This document shows positions 11,917-20,074 of a stretch of DNA of 37,047 nucleotides, piece after piece (position 1 is the stretch's first letter; each line of letters starts with the position of its first letter). Source of the DNA: a virus; IMG/VR virus record IMGVR_UViG_3300015202_000028, positions 1-37,047 of that record. One strand, written 5' to 3'. Below the pieces are notes generated by a model. That model made no database searches, was not told the origin of the DNA, and was given only the letters and a program-made list of their open reading frames with translations. Position numbers and translations under genes: made by a program.

Positions 11917-13938
11917 ATGGGTTCATACGAGTCTAGCAATTTTAGTCTTGGTTTCATAGATCCTTCAGATCGTTCAGCAAAAGATATTAAGCAAATGATG
12001 GATTGGTTTTACCAATCTCATTATACTGCAAACGCTGCCTTGTGGTTACAGGGATCGATAGATAAGCGTTTTAAAGTGGGAGATCAACAACTTTATAACC
12101 AAGTCTACGGTCAAAATTCACAAGGCGCTCAAAAATTCTTTTTCAATTTGATTCGTAGACATATCAATATGGTATGTGGTTTCCAACGTAAAAACAGAAA
12201 ATCTACTGCTACAATTCCCTTAAGTGATAACGGCGATCCATTAGCAGATGACAACAACAAAGTTATGCGTTGGTGTGATGATAGAGATGGTTTTCAAGAA
12301 TATCTATCACAAAGTTTCGAAGGTGCATGCGACACAGGAGAGACACTATTACATCTCTATCCAGACTACACCTTCGACCCTATATCAGGAGATCTTTTTA
12401 CAGATTCTGTAAGTTATAATAATTATTTAATTGATCAATATACTCGTAAACAAGATCTTTCTGATTGCAATGGAATATGGAGAAGAAGGTGGACATCTAA
12501 AGAAATGGCCAAAGTTTTGCTACCTGGTTATTCCGAAGAAATAGATAAAATGAGTCCGGGTGGAATGAAAGACGGACGGTTTCCTTTACAAGCGGAATTG
12601 CAAAATATTTCAATTAATAATTTATTTACTTACGATGAATTTTATTACCGTTCAACAAGACGGGGAAAAATAATTTTAGATCCTAAGTCGGGTGAAGCTG
12701 TTGAATGGGAAGAGGATGAAGCTGAAGAAGAAGGAATGATAGAAAAAGTTCTTTATCAACAACCTTGGTTAAAAGTTAAAGAAATTGACATTCCTACTGT
12801 AAAACTAGCTATATGTCTTTCAGGAAAAACCGTTTATCATGGTAAAAATCTACTTGGGATAGATCAATATCCATTTGTTCCCACCCAATGTTATATAGAG
12901 AATGATATCCCCGCATATGCTTGGAGAAAACAAGGCATTATTCGAAATCTTCGTGATAGTCAATTCCTTTACAACATGAGAAAAGTAATAGAACTTCAGC
13001 TCTTACAGAGTTCTTTAAATGCTGGATGGATTTATCCGGTAGATGTAGTTCCAGATCCTAAATGTTTTAGACAGACAAGTGGTGGAGATGGGTTTTTAAT
13101 CCCACTAAAAGCAGGAAGGCTACCTAGTGAAATACAAAGGATCGAGCCTGTAGCTATTCCACAATCTTTACTTGAGCTTTCTAATAGTCTAGCCGAAGAT
13201 ATAACTAAAATATCAGGTGTAAATGAGGAATTACTCGGTTCTGCCACAGATGATAAATCTGGAATACTTTCAATGTTGCGACAAGGAGCAGGTCTTACAA
13301 CACTGCAAACAATATTTGATAAACTCGACTATACACAACGCCTATATGGGAAGATCAGATTACAAGCCATTAGAAAGAACTTCAGTAAGGGTAAGATTCG
13401 CAATATACTTGGCCATGAGGCAGACCCAAGATTCTTCACAAGTCATAGCCAAAAATATGCCATCGCTGTTGAAGAGGGAAATTATAGTGCAAGTCAAAGG
13501 CAAACTGAGTTGCAACAACTTCTCTATTTTAAAGAACTCGGTTTGGGAATTTCAGATAAATCCATTATACGTGCAGCATTTATCACCAACAAACAGCAAG
13601 TTATCGCTGATATGGAAGAACAGAATAAACAACAAATGCAACAGCAGCAATCAGAATCCCAACAGCAAGAAAAGATTGATAATGCCAAAATCATGCAAGC
13701 ATTTTCTAAGTCTCGTTTGGATATGGCTAAAATTGAAGAAACTAAGGCTAAGATACAAGATATTGAAGCTTCAGCACACCATAAACAAGCTCAAACTGAA
13801 TTGGATATTGTTAAGTCTATGTTGGAATTGGAGACCATGGATTTGGAAATGATTCACCGATCTTATGAAATTGCAATGGCTATAAAACAACAAAATACAG
13901 AAACAACACAAATCGAGCAGGCTTATACAGCAGCTTAA
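11917..13938 (+). CDS. Portal protein
   Basis: A 673-residue protein in the expected place after terL. Residues 50-110 (WLQGSIDKRFKVGDQQLYNQVYG, then FFFNLIRRHINMVCGFQRKNR) match the start of large podophage-type portals; the middle contains YPFVPTQCYIENDIPAYAWR and RNLRDSQFLYNMRK, and KISGVNEELLG marks the clip/stem helix region typical of portals. The last 90 residues are Gln-rich and coiled coil (QQQQSESQQQEK), resembling the barrel or crown. It forms the twelve-part ring through which DNA enters. No intron or intein is seen here. A long frame on another phase at 13223-13852 is a shadow. Confidence 0.85.
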   Translation: MGSYESSNFSLGFIDPSDRSAKDIKQMMDWFYQSHYTANAALWLQGSIDKRFKVGDQQLYNQVYGQNSQGAQKFFFNLIRRHINMVCGFQRKNRKSTATIPLSDNGDPLADDNNKVMRWCDDRDGFQEYLSQSFEGACDTGETLLHLYPDYTFDPISGDLFTDSVSYNNYLIDQYTRKQDLSDCNGIWRRRWTSKEMAKVLLPGYSEEIDKMSPGGMKDGRFPLQAELQNISINNLFTYDEFYYRSTRRGKIILDPKSGEAVEWEEDEAEEEGMIEKVLYQQPWLKVKEIDIPTVKLAICLSGKTVYHGKNLLGIDQYPFVPTQCYIENDIPAYAWRKQGIIRNLRDSQFLYNMRKVIELQLLQSSLNAGWIYPVDVVPDPKCFRQTSGGDGFLIPLKAGRLPSEIQRIEPVAIPQSLLELSNSLAEDITKISGVNEELLGSATDDKSGILSMLRQGAGLTTLQTIFDKLDYTQRLYGKIRLQAIRKNFSKGKIRNILGHEADPRFFTSHSQKYAIAVEEGNYSASQRQTELQQLLYFKELGLGISDKSIIRAAFITNKQQVIADMEEQNKQQMQQQQSESQQQEKIDNAKIMQAFSKSRLDMAKIEETKAKIQDIEASAHHKQAQTELDIVKSMLELETMDLEMIHRSYEIAMAIKQQNTETTQIEQAYTAA

Positions 13939-13996
13939 AATATATTATGGGTAGAAAAAATAAATCAGCCTAAAACATAGGCACAAGGAGTACAAA

Positions 13997-14194
13997 ATGG
14001 CACACAGCAAAGAAGCTCATGGTAAAATCAATGCTATGAAGCAATTTAATGATGGACATCATGAAAAGAAAATGTCGGATATCACTACAGCTGATGGAAA
14101 ATATTCAGGTGGAGAAATGAGTCAATCAGAAGAGTATAAGAAATCTGTTGATGCATTAGCTTCGTACGCAAAGAAGCACAAAGCTAAACATTAA
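13997..14194 (+). CDS. Small hypothetical virion-region protein
   Basis: A 65-residue hydrophilic protein with an AAGGAG site 7 nt before ATG 13997. It is rich in His, Lys and Ser (GHHEKKMSDITTADGKYSGG, ending KKHKAKH). It is the first of four small genes between portal and scaffold. No family recognised; it may be a minor head or DNA-bound protein. Confidence 0.6.
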   Translation: MAHSKEAHGKINAMKQFNDGHHEKKMSDITTADGKYSGGEMSQSEEYKKSVDALASYAKKHKAKH

Positions 14195-14224
14195 TCGCAG
14201 GATAGTCGCCTTAATGACTGGACA

Positions 14225-14267
14225 GGCAGATTAAAAATAAGTCCTAAAAATATTCTGCCAATTTTTT
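14225..14267 (+). terminator. Weak terminator-like hairpin
   Basis: GGCAGA (14225-14230) pairs with TCTGCC (14254-14259), followed by AATTTTTT. The loop is long (23 nt), so it may act as a partial terminator or RNA processing site inside the late operon. It lies in the 89-bp gap between two small genes. Confidence 0.4.
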
Positions 14268-14283
14268 AAATTTACGAGGTATT

Positions 14284-14499
14284 ATGACTAAAAAAGTTCA
14301 CCATAATCCAGATTATTTGAAGAACAAGACGGCAGACGTTATTAAACACGGAAGCGGTAGAGCTGTTCCAAATGATCAATGGGAAATAAATAGAGATCTT
14401 ACTCCAAAAGGATCTAGCGATGGATATGGAGCTTTCTTACCAAGACCAGGTAAAGAAAGACCAACCACATATACTAAAACTAACGAATGTGATCATTAA
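14284..14499 (+). CDS. Small hypothetical protein
   Basis: A 71-residue protein; ATG 14284 follows GAGGT. It is basic at first and Pro/Gly-rich later (LTPKGSSDGYGAFLPRPGKERP), with few hydrophobics, so it is probably extended and disordered. Its stop overlaps the next start (TAATG), showing translational coupling. No family recognised. Confidence 0.6.
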   Translation: MTKKVHHNPDYLKNKTADVIKHGSGRAVPNDQWEINRDLTPKGSSDGYGAFLPRPGKERPTTYTKTNECDH

Positions 14500-14804
14500 T
14501 GAGCAAATTTGAAAGATATCACATTCAAGATCCTCTGAGGGAAAAAGTAGAATCTATCGAGAAATCTGCTGAAGATTATTATCATGTTGAAAGACATGGG
14601 GATAATCAATCATGGATCACGCCTATTCTTGATGAAAATTCAGCTATATTAGTTCATCTAAAGACAGCAGAAGAAAAAGAAATGTGCAAAGAAACAATCA
14701 CCATAGCATTAGGTCCAGATGAGAAAAGTAAGAGTAAAACTACTAAGAGAGAGCCTAAAAAAAATAATTCCAAATCCAACGCAGCAGCAATGGAGAAGAT
14801 GTAA
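14499..14804 (+). CDS. Hypothetical protein
   Basis: A 101-residue protein coupled to the gene before it. Residues 1-70 look folded (VESIEKSAEDYYHVERHGDN, ILDENSAILVHLKTAEEKE) and the last 30 are a Lys/Ser/Asn tail that probably contacts nucleic acid. It belongs to the set of small proteins between portal and scaffold; function unknown. Confidence 0.6.
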   Translation: MSKFERYHIQDPLREKVESIEKSAEDYYHVERHGDNQSWITPILDENSAILVHLKTAEEKEMCKETITIALGPDEKSKSKTTKREPKKNNSKSNAAAMEKM

Positions 14805-14831
14805 AACTAATTATAAGTTAGGATTGTTCTT

Positions 14832-15440
14832 ATGATTCAAAGAAAAACAGCAGGCGAACTATCTAAAAAAGCTCTTTCAGATAAGACAGATTACAATTGC
14901 TTAGAATTAGGTCACGCAATAGTTGATACAATCCCTGAAGAACTTCGAACATGTAGAACAAAGCACAATCCAATAATTGATGAAGATGAATATTGCATCG
15001 TACGTGTAATTGCAGATGATTGTTTGATAACAACACTTACTCGTTATAAATATTATGCATGGCCATATTTACCTTCTCCGAGACCAAATCAAACAGTTTT
15101 TCTTTATAATAAACCTTTAGATATGTTCCAAAAGCGCTTATGGTCTCTTCCTTCTCCTGCTAGAATGGCTCAATTAGCTAGCACAAATTGTATAGTTCCT
15201 AAAGATTATGAAGAAATGCAAGGGTGGTCAGTAGCATTTTTTAAAGGTACTTTTTGGGAATATATTCGTCATCAACATAATATAACTATGCTTTCTGAAC
15301 ACGAATATTTTCTAAAGCATAGAGAAGAACTTATCCAGGCAGGTTGTAAGATCCCTGATGCGAACTATTCCGAGGCCTTTGACTTTAGTAAAATCGAGAT
15401 CAAACAAATCGTAGATACGGAAACATCCATGATTGCTTAA
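14832..15440 (+). CDS. Hypothetical protein, likely minor structural
   Basis: A 202-residue protein starting at ATG 14832. The first 125 residues are mixed alpha/beta with PYLPSPRPNQTVFLYNKPLD and LWSLPSPARMAQLA segments that look like a structured virion or assembly protein; cysteines are at 23, 40 and 57. The last 43 codons lie antisense to the minus-strand gene at 15312-15629, which also looks real. No family recognised. Confidence 0.6.
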   Translation: MIQRKTAGELSKKALSDKTDYNCLELGHAIVDTIPEELRTCRTKHNPIIDEDEYCIVRVIADDCLITTLTRYKYYAWPYLPSPRPNQTVFLYNKPLDMFQKRLWSLPSPARMAQLASTNCIVPKDYEEMQGWSVAFFKGTFWEYIRHQHNITMLSEHEYFLKHREELIQAGCKIPDANYSEAFDFSKIEIKQIVDTETSMIA

Positions 15441-15629
15441 AGCTTTTTCTATAATAAGCGGTAAACATAATATTGAAAGAGGTGCATCCGTTATCATAAA
15501 ATTCATAGTTTTTCTATATTCATCAAATTTTTTAAAAACTTCTTCTTTAATAAAACGCATTCTTTCATCATTTTCAAAATTTTCCTTTACAGACTCTGGA
15601 TTTTCAATTAATTTATTTATATCAGACAT
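15312..15629 (-). CDS. Minus-strand protein with helix-hairpin-helix-like C-terminus
   Basis: A 105-residue protein; ATG 15629 follows GAGG at 7 nt. The N-terminal half is helical and charged (ENDERMRFIKEEVFKKFDEY). The C-terminal part (YDLFDLDFTKVKGLGIVRIR) resembles the helix-hairpin-helix unit of the RNA polymerase alpha C-terminal domain, where KGLG contacts DNA. It runs opposite to the late operon, and its final 129 nt overlap the 3' end of the plus-strand gene at 14832-15440. The interval 15441-15629 has no other gene. It may be a DNA-binding regulator acting against late transcription; that is inference. Confidence 0.6.
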   Translation of the reverse strand: MSDINKLIENPESVKENFENDERMRFIKEEVFKKFDEYRKTMNFMITDAPLSILCLPLIIEKALSNHGCFRIYDLFDLDFTKVKGLGIVRIRDLTTCLDKFFSML

Positions 15630-15643
15630 AAGGAGACCTCAAT

Positions 15644-16414
15644 ATGACGGTTAATATAGATGAAAATAAAGTAGAAAATACTTTAATTCAAGATAAAGTT
15701 GACACTCAAATGTCACAACAAAAACCTGATATAAATCAAATACAAGAAAATAAATCAAATGATGGTTCACAAGAAGATCCAAATTGGAGAGCATTTAGAG
15801 AAGCAAGAAAAAAAGATAGATCTGAAAAAGAAGCGGCAGAAAGAAAATCAGCAGAAAAACAAGCAGAGATTGTAGCTCTTAAAGCAGCTATGGAAGCTGC
15901 TTTCTCAAAATCTAATCCTCCTCAACAACAATATTATTCTGAGCCAGGAAGCTATCAACAAGAAGAAACAGAAGATGAACGTATAGAAAAGAAAGTTCAA
16001 GCTGTTATGGCTATCAGGGATGCAGCATCAGAAAAGGCTAGAGCTGAAAGAGAACATCAAGAATATCCAAATAAACTAACTAAATCTTTTCCAGACTTCC
16101 ATCAAACAATATCCCAAGATAATCTAGATTATTTAGATTACCATTACCCTGAAGTTTCAAGACCATTACAAAGACTCGGTGATGGATTTGATAAATGGTC
16201 AGATATCTATCAAGCGATTAAAAAATTTGTGCCAAACAGCACATCATCAAAAAGAGAAGCAAACAAGGCTGATATTAATCACAATAAGCCTAAATCCATT
16301 TCTAGCTCTAGTATGACTAATACCGGAGAATCTACAACGATCTCAAGATTAACCGAAGAAAAAAGAGCTTCAAATTGGGAAAGAATGCAAAGAATACTTA
16401 AAGGAGTTTCATAA
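15644..16414 (+). CDS. Capsid scaffolding protein (probable)
   Basis: A 256-residue, highly charged protein with an AGGAG site. It is Gln/Glu/Lys-rich, with a long helical stretch (ARKKDRSEKEAAERKSAEKQ, AEIVALKAAMEAAF), a second helix KKVQAVMAIRDAASEKARAE, and a basic Ser-rich tail ending in WERMQRILKGVS. Lack of a globular core, coiled-coil content, and position directly before the major capsid gene are the marks of a scaffold that shapes the procapsid and then leaves. Sequence alone does not prove the role. Confidence 0.7.
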   Translation: MTVNIDENKVENTLIQDKVDTQMSQQKPDINQIQENKSNDGSQEDPNWRAFREARKKDRSEKEAAERKSAEKQAEIVALKAAMEAAFSKSNPPQQQYYSEPGSYQQEETEDERIEKKVQAVMAIRDAASEKARAEREHQEYPNKLTKSFPDFHQTISQDNLDYLDYHYPEVSRPLQRLGDGFDKWSDIYQAIKKFVPNSTSSKREANKADINHNKPKSISSSSMTNTGESTTISRLTEEKRASNWERMQRILKGVS

Positions 16415-16659
16415 TGGAACAAATATACTCTCTAGAATTTCTAGTTTTAGATTTCGATAATCATGCAAAATTAGCAGATGAACATCTTAAATTTGCAATT
16501 GAGAAATATAAAGAAAACTTTCCCGATCAGGATCTCCCTCTTTCTTTTTCGGAAAACTTTAATATTTCAACAGCTTTATCGTTTATCTGTACAGAAATAC
16601 AAAAAATAAAAACTTTAATGTCAAAATGCAACGAAAAAACTCATAACCGTTGTATGTAA
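16414..16659 (+). CDS. Small hypothetical protein
   Basis: An 81-residue protein whose ATG overlaps the scaffold stop (TAATG). It appears all-helical (LADEHLKFAIEKYKENFPDQ, LSFICTEIQKIKTLMSKC). It lies between scaffold and capsid and may assist head assembly; no family recognised. Confidence 0.6.
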   Translation: MEQIYSLEFLVLDFDNHAKLADEHLKFAIEKYKENFPDQDLPLSFSENFNISTALSFICTEIQKIKTLMSKCNEKTHNRCM

Positions 16660-16728
16660 ACAAAAATAATAGTAATTAAATATTTAATTTGATAAATTCC
16701 CATTAGGCAGAAAAAAGAATTCGCCTAT

Positions 16729-16797
16729 CTACTCTTAGACTGTAAAACACCTCGTCAGTGTAGCTGATTTTAGTCTCTTCGCAAGAGATGCAAATAT
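16729..16797 (+). promoter_or_regulatory. Structured leader of the major capsid gene
   Basis: The 162-bp gap before the capsid gene can fold: AGACT (about 16736-16740) with AGTCT after a run of matching A and T, and CTCTT/AAGAG around a CGC loop at 16777-16789. A further TAGGC/GCCTA hairpin lies near 16705-16726. No convincing -35/-10 pair is visible. The folds may stabilise the abundant capsid mRNA or end upstream transcripts. Confidence 0.35.
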
Positions 16798-16821
16798 TAA
16801 CTACAATTCACGAGGTGAATT

Positions 16822-17123
16822 ATGTCATTCTCTACCGGTATTACCGGCATTCAGAATATGGCTCCCGAGCTGCCAGTACAAGCATCGGAAGACTTACTTT
16901 CCACGCCCATGTTCAATTTAATTCATTCTTTTGGAGTCGATCTTCATCATTCTGAAAGTTATATCGGTAAAACAACTCGTATGAGTCGTTTTGAGCGTTT
17001 ATCTACAGATGGTGGACAGTTAGATGGTTCTGGAATAGATCCAGCATCTGAAGTGCCAGTTCGTACAGACATTGATGCGACCATGGAGATTTATGCTAAG
17101 TCTATTGTTACAAACGAGCAGGT
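16822..17123 (+). CDS. Major capsid protein (N4-gp56-like), exon 1
   Basis: ATG 16822 follows GAGGTG. Exon 1 codes for 100 residues and two bases of codon 101, ending EIYAKSIVTNEQ plus GT. Joined to exon 2 at 17912 it gives a 322-residue protein reading TNEQVVLYENSKTLTKFTAL across the junction, which is the expected pattern of the N4-gp56 capsid family. Without splicing, the frame runs into the intron and stops at 17190 after 22 foreign residues (ICTACFKFSVNN and others). The protein builds the head shell. Exon end was set by the U-G pair of the P1 helix. Confidence 0.9.
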
Positions 17124-17911
17124 TAAAATATGCACAGCCTGCTTTAAATTTTCGGTAAATAACTTGGAAAGCCTAAGGATTGCTGCTTAAGCAATTTATG
17201 GTAACCAGAGGCAAGACTTAATTATCTAAGGAGCCACGGCGAGCATGAAGAGATCTAAGTTCAGAAACAAGTTTGACACGAAGTTCAGTGACCTCAGGAA
17301 GGACACTTGGGCCACGTTGTCCAATTTTATAAAATTTGAGCTTAGAGGTTTTAATCATTTCCATAACGATTTCAATCTGTCTCTTTTTTATGATCGCGAA
17401 GGGCAATATGAGTTCGCAAATATGAAAAAGAAGTTCACCAGTGCACTGCCATTTATAGACTTTTTTAAGACTATTTATAGGAGTTTGTTTTCTGGTGTAA
17501 GTATATTTTTTGCTTCCAAAAGTATTGACAAGCCAATCAATAAGGCATTCGTCAGTACTGCTAATGATCAAATAGGTGGTATATTGAGGAGTTCCAGTTT
17601 TACCAGAGGCATAATTGCCACTAGTCAAAGCCCCTTCACCATCAACGATTCCAGCCATATAAGCAATAACAGTATCTGGGTAAGACTTTCTAACATATTT
17701 GAATCTCATATAAATCCTATTGTAAACGTTGGTATATACGTTAATGATAACATAATTAAGGTTTAGCCGCAACGACTAACCCCGAAAACACTAGAAATAG
17801 TGAAGTGATAGTCTGAACAGTGGTGAAAGCCATTGAGTGGGGATTAACAAGACCCACCGCCTGAAAAGGTCAGTAGGCCCAGCTATGGGACCGAAAGTAA
17901 CAGTCGTAATG
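17124..17911 (+). ncRNA. Group I self-splicing intron (788 nt) in the capsid gene
   Basis: P1: exon end GAGCAGGT (17116-17123) pairs with GCCTGCTT (17137-17144), with the required U-G wobble at the 5' splice site. P10: the first exon-2 bases TGTGC (17912-17916) pair with GCACA (17132-17136), directly next to the P1 guide. P7: GACTA (17774-17778) pairs with TAGTC (17809-17813), enclosing P8 CACTA-GAAA-TAGTG (17789-17802). P9-type hairpins follow (GTGGG/CCCAC and GGTC/GGACC). The intron ends in G (17911), as required. It contains a homing endonuclease gene on the opposite strand. Confidence 0.92.
17218..17709 (-). CDS. LAGLIDADG homing endonuclease, antisense within the group I intron
   Basis: A 163-residue protein. 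ATG 17709 is chosen over 17772 because AGGA lies 7 nt upstream and the longer leader is hydrophobic and asparagine-rich without a site. Residues 15-30 hold the motif IAYMAGIVDGEGALTSG, with the catalytic acidic residue; one motif means it should act as a homodimer. A second part (WLVNTFGSKKYTYTRKQT, YKWQCTGELLFHICELILPF) is typical of the family's beta-sheet saddle. The enzyme would cut intronless capsid genes and spread the intron. Placement on the strand opposite to the intron is unusual: it cannot be translated from the spliced precursor and needs its own promoter. Confidence 0.9.
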   Translation of the reverse strand: MRFKYVRKSYPDTVIAYMAGIVDGEGALTSGNYASGKTGTPQYTTYLIISSTDECLIDWLVNTFGSKKYTYTRKQTPINSLKKVYKWQCTGELLFHICELILPFAIIKKRQIEIVMEMIKTSKLKFYKIGQRGPSVLPEVTELRVKLVSELRSLHARRGSLDN

Positions 17912-18578
17912 TGTGCTTTACGAGAATAGTAAGACGTTAACAAAGTTCACAGCATTGCTAGGACAATGGTTAAGAGAAAAAGAAGATCTTTTAATGAGAG
18001 ACTTATTTTCAAGTTCTGTAAGTTATATAAACGCTACAGGTGGTTTGAACGGCGATCAGCCAAGTAATATCAGCTTAAACGACGTAAATAACATTGAAAA
18101 CATCCTACTAGGCAATGATGCTCGTAGTATGCTTACAAACCTAGAAGCGACTTTAAAATTCGCAACAGGTGGTGTTAGGGATGCGTTTATTGCGCTTGCA
18201 AATACAAACTTGTGCGCTGACCTTCAAAAAGTTCAAGGCGTCCTTTTGAAATCTGCATATCCAACGCAAGAAGGGATCAGACCAGAAGAATATTGTTCTA
18301 TCTCTAGATTCAGATTTTTTGTTTCATCTAAAGCTGCAAAGACTCCTGGAATATCTATGAAAGGGAACACTGTCTATACAATACCTATGTATGGATTGGA
18401 AGCTGCTTCGAAAATCGAGCAGAACAATTATACCGCAGTTATTGGTTATCGTCCTCCTTGGGTCGTTTCTGCCGTAGCTCAAAACAGCCAGCTTTACGCC
18501 AAGTTTGCGATTGCAAGAGCAATCACTAACCAAAACTGGATATCTGGTTTGAATGTAACAACCTTCCAACCATCATAA
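17912..18578 (+). CDS. Major capsid protein (N4-gp56-like), exon 2
   Basis: Exon 2 completes codon 101 and adds 221 residues. It holds LGQWLREKEDLLMRDLFSS, NATGGLNGDQPS, ILLGNDARSMLTNLEATLKF, RPEEYCSISRFRFFVSS and the C-terminal GYRPPWVVSAVAQNSQLYAK, in the order expected of N4-gp56-type capsid proteins (HK97 fold). A GTG at 17913 could begin a separate frame but has no ribosome site, and the protein would lack its N-arm. The gene is followed by an AAGGAG site for the next head protein. Confidence 0.9.
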
Positions 18579-18591
18579 GGAGATAGAGATT

Positions 18592-19632
18592 ATGTTTACT
18601 ATCGTCACTCAAGGAACTTTTACACAACCTACACCAGCAGTAAATCAACCGATTCCTCTGCCTAGTGGAGCTGATTATTTTGTTTCTACTAACCTTACTC
18701 AAATGAGCTTGGCACCGAATCCAGGTGTAGTCATAAGAGGTGAATGGTATGGAGGAGGATTAACAGCAAATAACGATGGTTTACGCTGGAAGAAAACTCT
18801 AAGCACAAATGCCATAAATATTGATAAATTCTCTACAGCAACAGCATCAAATGGATTTACTTATGTAACTGCTCAACCACAACCGGAAGCGGCTGTGATT
18901 GGTACTGCTATAACAAATGCTAATCCTGCTGTAGTTACTATGACAAATACATACTCGGAAGGAGATGTTGTTCAATTATATGGTACAACTGGAATGCTGC
19001 AAATTGCTGGAATGGCATTCACCATTTCTTCAGTTTCTGGCTCAGGATTTACCCTTTTAGGTCTTGATGCTTCTGGATTTGCAGCACCTGCAACGGCTGT
19101 TATTGCACGTAGAATTTCAAAACTTATGCCTGTTGAACCTAGATTCCTTTATGTAACAGGAATCACTAAAGCAGTTCAAGGCGTAGTAACAGTTTCTGAA
19201 AAACATCAATATGTAGTAGGTCAAAAAATTGAGTTCACTATCCCAGGTTCTCTTGGTATGGTTCAACTTAATAATTATTATCTATCACAAAACATACCTC
19301 CAGTTATTACAGCGGTTACGGACTATACATTTACAATAAATGTAAACACCACAAATTTTAGTACTTTTGCATTTCCTGCAAGTTCAGGATCACCAACAAC
19401 TCAGCTTTTTGCAACTGTTGCATCTGCTGGACAAAGTACTCAATTTAACCCAATAACAGGTGTACAAACTGGTTATAATTTTCAATATGTACCTTTCCAT
19501 TCAGGTAACTTTATCCCATTCATGTATTTACCAGCTGGCGCACAAAGCCCTGGTGGATCTGCTGGAGATGTTATCGTATGGCAGGCGTACAAGATGGAGA
19601 CCGGAACCATCAACGCTCCAGTTCCAAGTTAA
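18592..19632 (+). CDS. Head decoration / FCCH-like beta-domain structural protein
   Basis: A 346-residue protein; AAGGAG lies before ATG 18592. It is low in charge, rich in Thr, Ser, Gly and Val, and contains two modules of the type AVIGTAITNANPAVVTMTN then YSEGDVVQLYGTTGM, and GVVTVSEKHQYVVGQKIEFT then a TDYTFTINVNTTNFSTF strand pair. These resemble the FCCH-like beta-barrel modules that occur in phage structural proteins. Position directly after the capsid gene and before a hairpin terminator suggests high expression as a capsid decoration or vertex protein. The N-terminal 80 residues (WYGGGLTANNDGLRWKKTLS) may bind the shell. Confidence 0.65.
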   Translation: MFTIVTQGTFTQPTPAVNQPIPLPSGADYFVSTNLTQMSLAPNPGVVIRGEWYGGGLTANNDGLRWKKTLSTNAINIDKFSTATASNGFTYVTAQPQPEAAVIGTAITNANPAVVTMTNTYSEGDVVQLYGTTGMLQIAGMAFTISSVSGSGFTLLGLDASGFAAPATAVIARRISKLMPVEPRFLYVTGITKAVQGVVTVSEKHQYVVGQKIEFTIPGSLGMVQLNNYYLSQNIPPVITAVTDYTFTINVNTTNFSTFAFPASSGSPTTQLFATVASAGQSTQFNPITGVQTGYNFQYVPFHSGNFIPFMYLPAGAQSPGGSAGDVIVWQAYKMETGTINAPVPS

Positions 19633-19639
19633 TAAAAGT

Positions 19640-19672
19640 ATGGGTGAGGGAAATAATCCTCACCCATTTATT
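19640..19672 (+). terminator. Hairpin after the capsid/decoration genes
   Basis: ATGGGTGAGG (19640-19649) pairs with CCTCACCCAT (19658-19667), a perfect 10-bp stem with an 8-nt loop, followed by TTATTA. The U-tract is poor, so it may attenuate rather than stop transcription, lowering expression of the tail genes compared with the head genes. Confidence 0.6.
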
Positions 19673-19682
19673 AAGGAAAATA

Positions 19683-20072
19683 ATGTCAAACCAATACTTA
19701 AAGCCAATAATCACAACACCGAGTTCATTAGTGATAACAGCTATTACGCAATCATCCCCGATGACTGTCACTGTAAATATAGGAAATGTAAGTACTGAAT
19801 CAAATACATACATTATTGGTATGGCTATACGTTTAAGAGTTCCTCAAACATATCTCATGTACCAGGCAAATAATTTGGTTGGAACGATTATAGGGGTTAT
19901 AGGTAACAATTTAACATTAAACATTGACTCATCAAAATTTGATGCATTTGTTGTTCCATCTGGAAATGTAGAGCAGCCAGCCACTATATCTCCAAATGGG
20001 TCAAGAAATTATGAATATAACAATAACTCAGGCTCTGTCCCTTTTAAAAGCCTGAATAATCAAGGAAATTAA
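19683..20072 (+). CDS. FCCH-like single-module structural protein, paralogue of the decoration protein
   Basis: A 129-residue protein; ATG 19683 follows AAGGA, and the longer frame from 19578 overlaps the previous gene and is rejected. One module (TAITQSSPMTVTVNIGNV, then IGMAIRLRVPQTYLMYQANN and LTLNIDSSKFDAFVVPS) matches the second module of the 18592-19632 protein in strand order and spacing, so the two are probably duplicates. The tail is Asn/Ser-rich. Likely a minor head or connector component. Confidence 0.6.
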   Translation: MSNQYLKPIITTPSSLVITAITQSSPMTVTVNIGNVSTESNTYIIGMAIRLRVPQTYLMYQANNLVGTIIGVIGNNLTLNIDSSKFDAFVVPSGNVEQPATISPNGSRNYEYNNNSGSVPFKSLNNQGN

Positions 20073-20074
20073 AT

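Noticed and set aside
13223-13852. 209-codon alternate frame inside the portal gene
   Set aside because: No motif, no start site, and the composition is Leu/Lys/Asn shadow of a Gln-rich coiled coil.
15433-15654. Plus-strand 73-codon frame
   Set aside because: It is the shadow of the minus-strand gene at 15312-15629, which has a better start and motif.
17245-17766. 173-codon plus-strand frame in the intron
   Set aside because: It is the antisense of the LAGLIDADG gene, has no ribosome site and shows no family motif.
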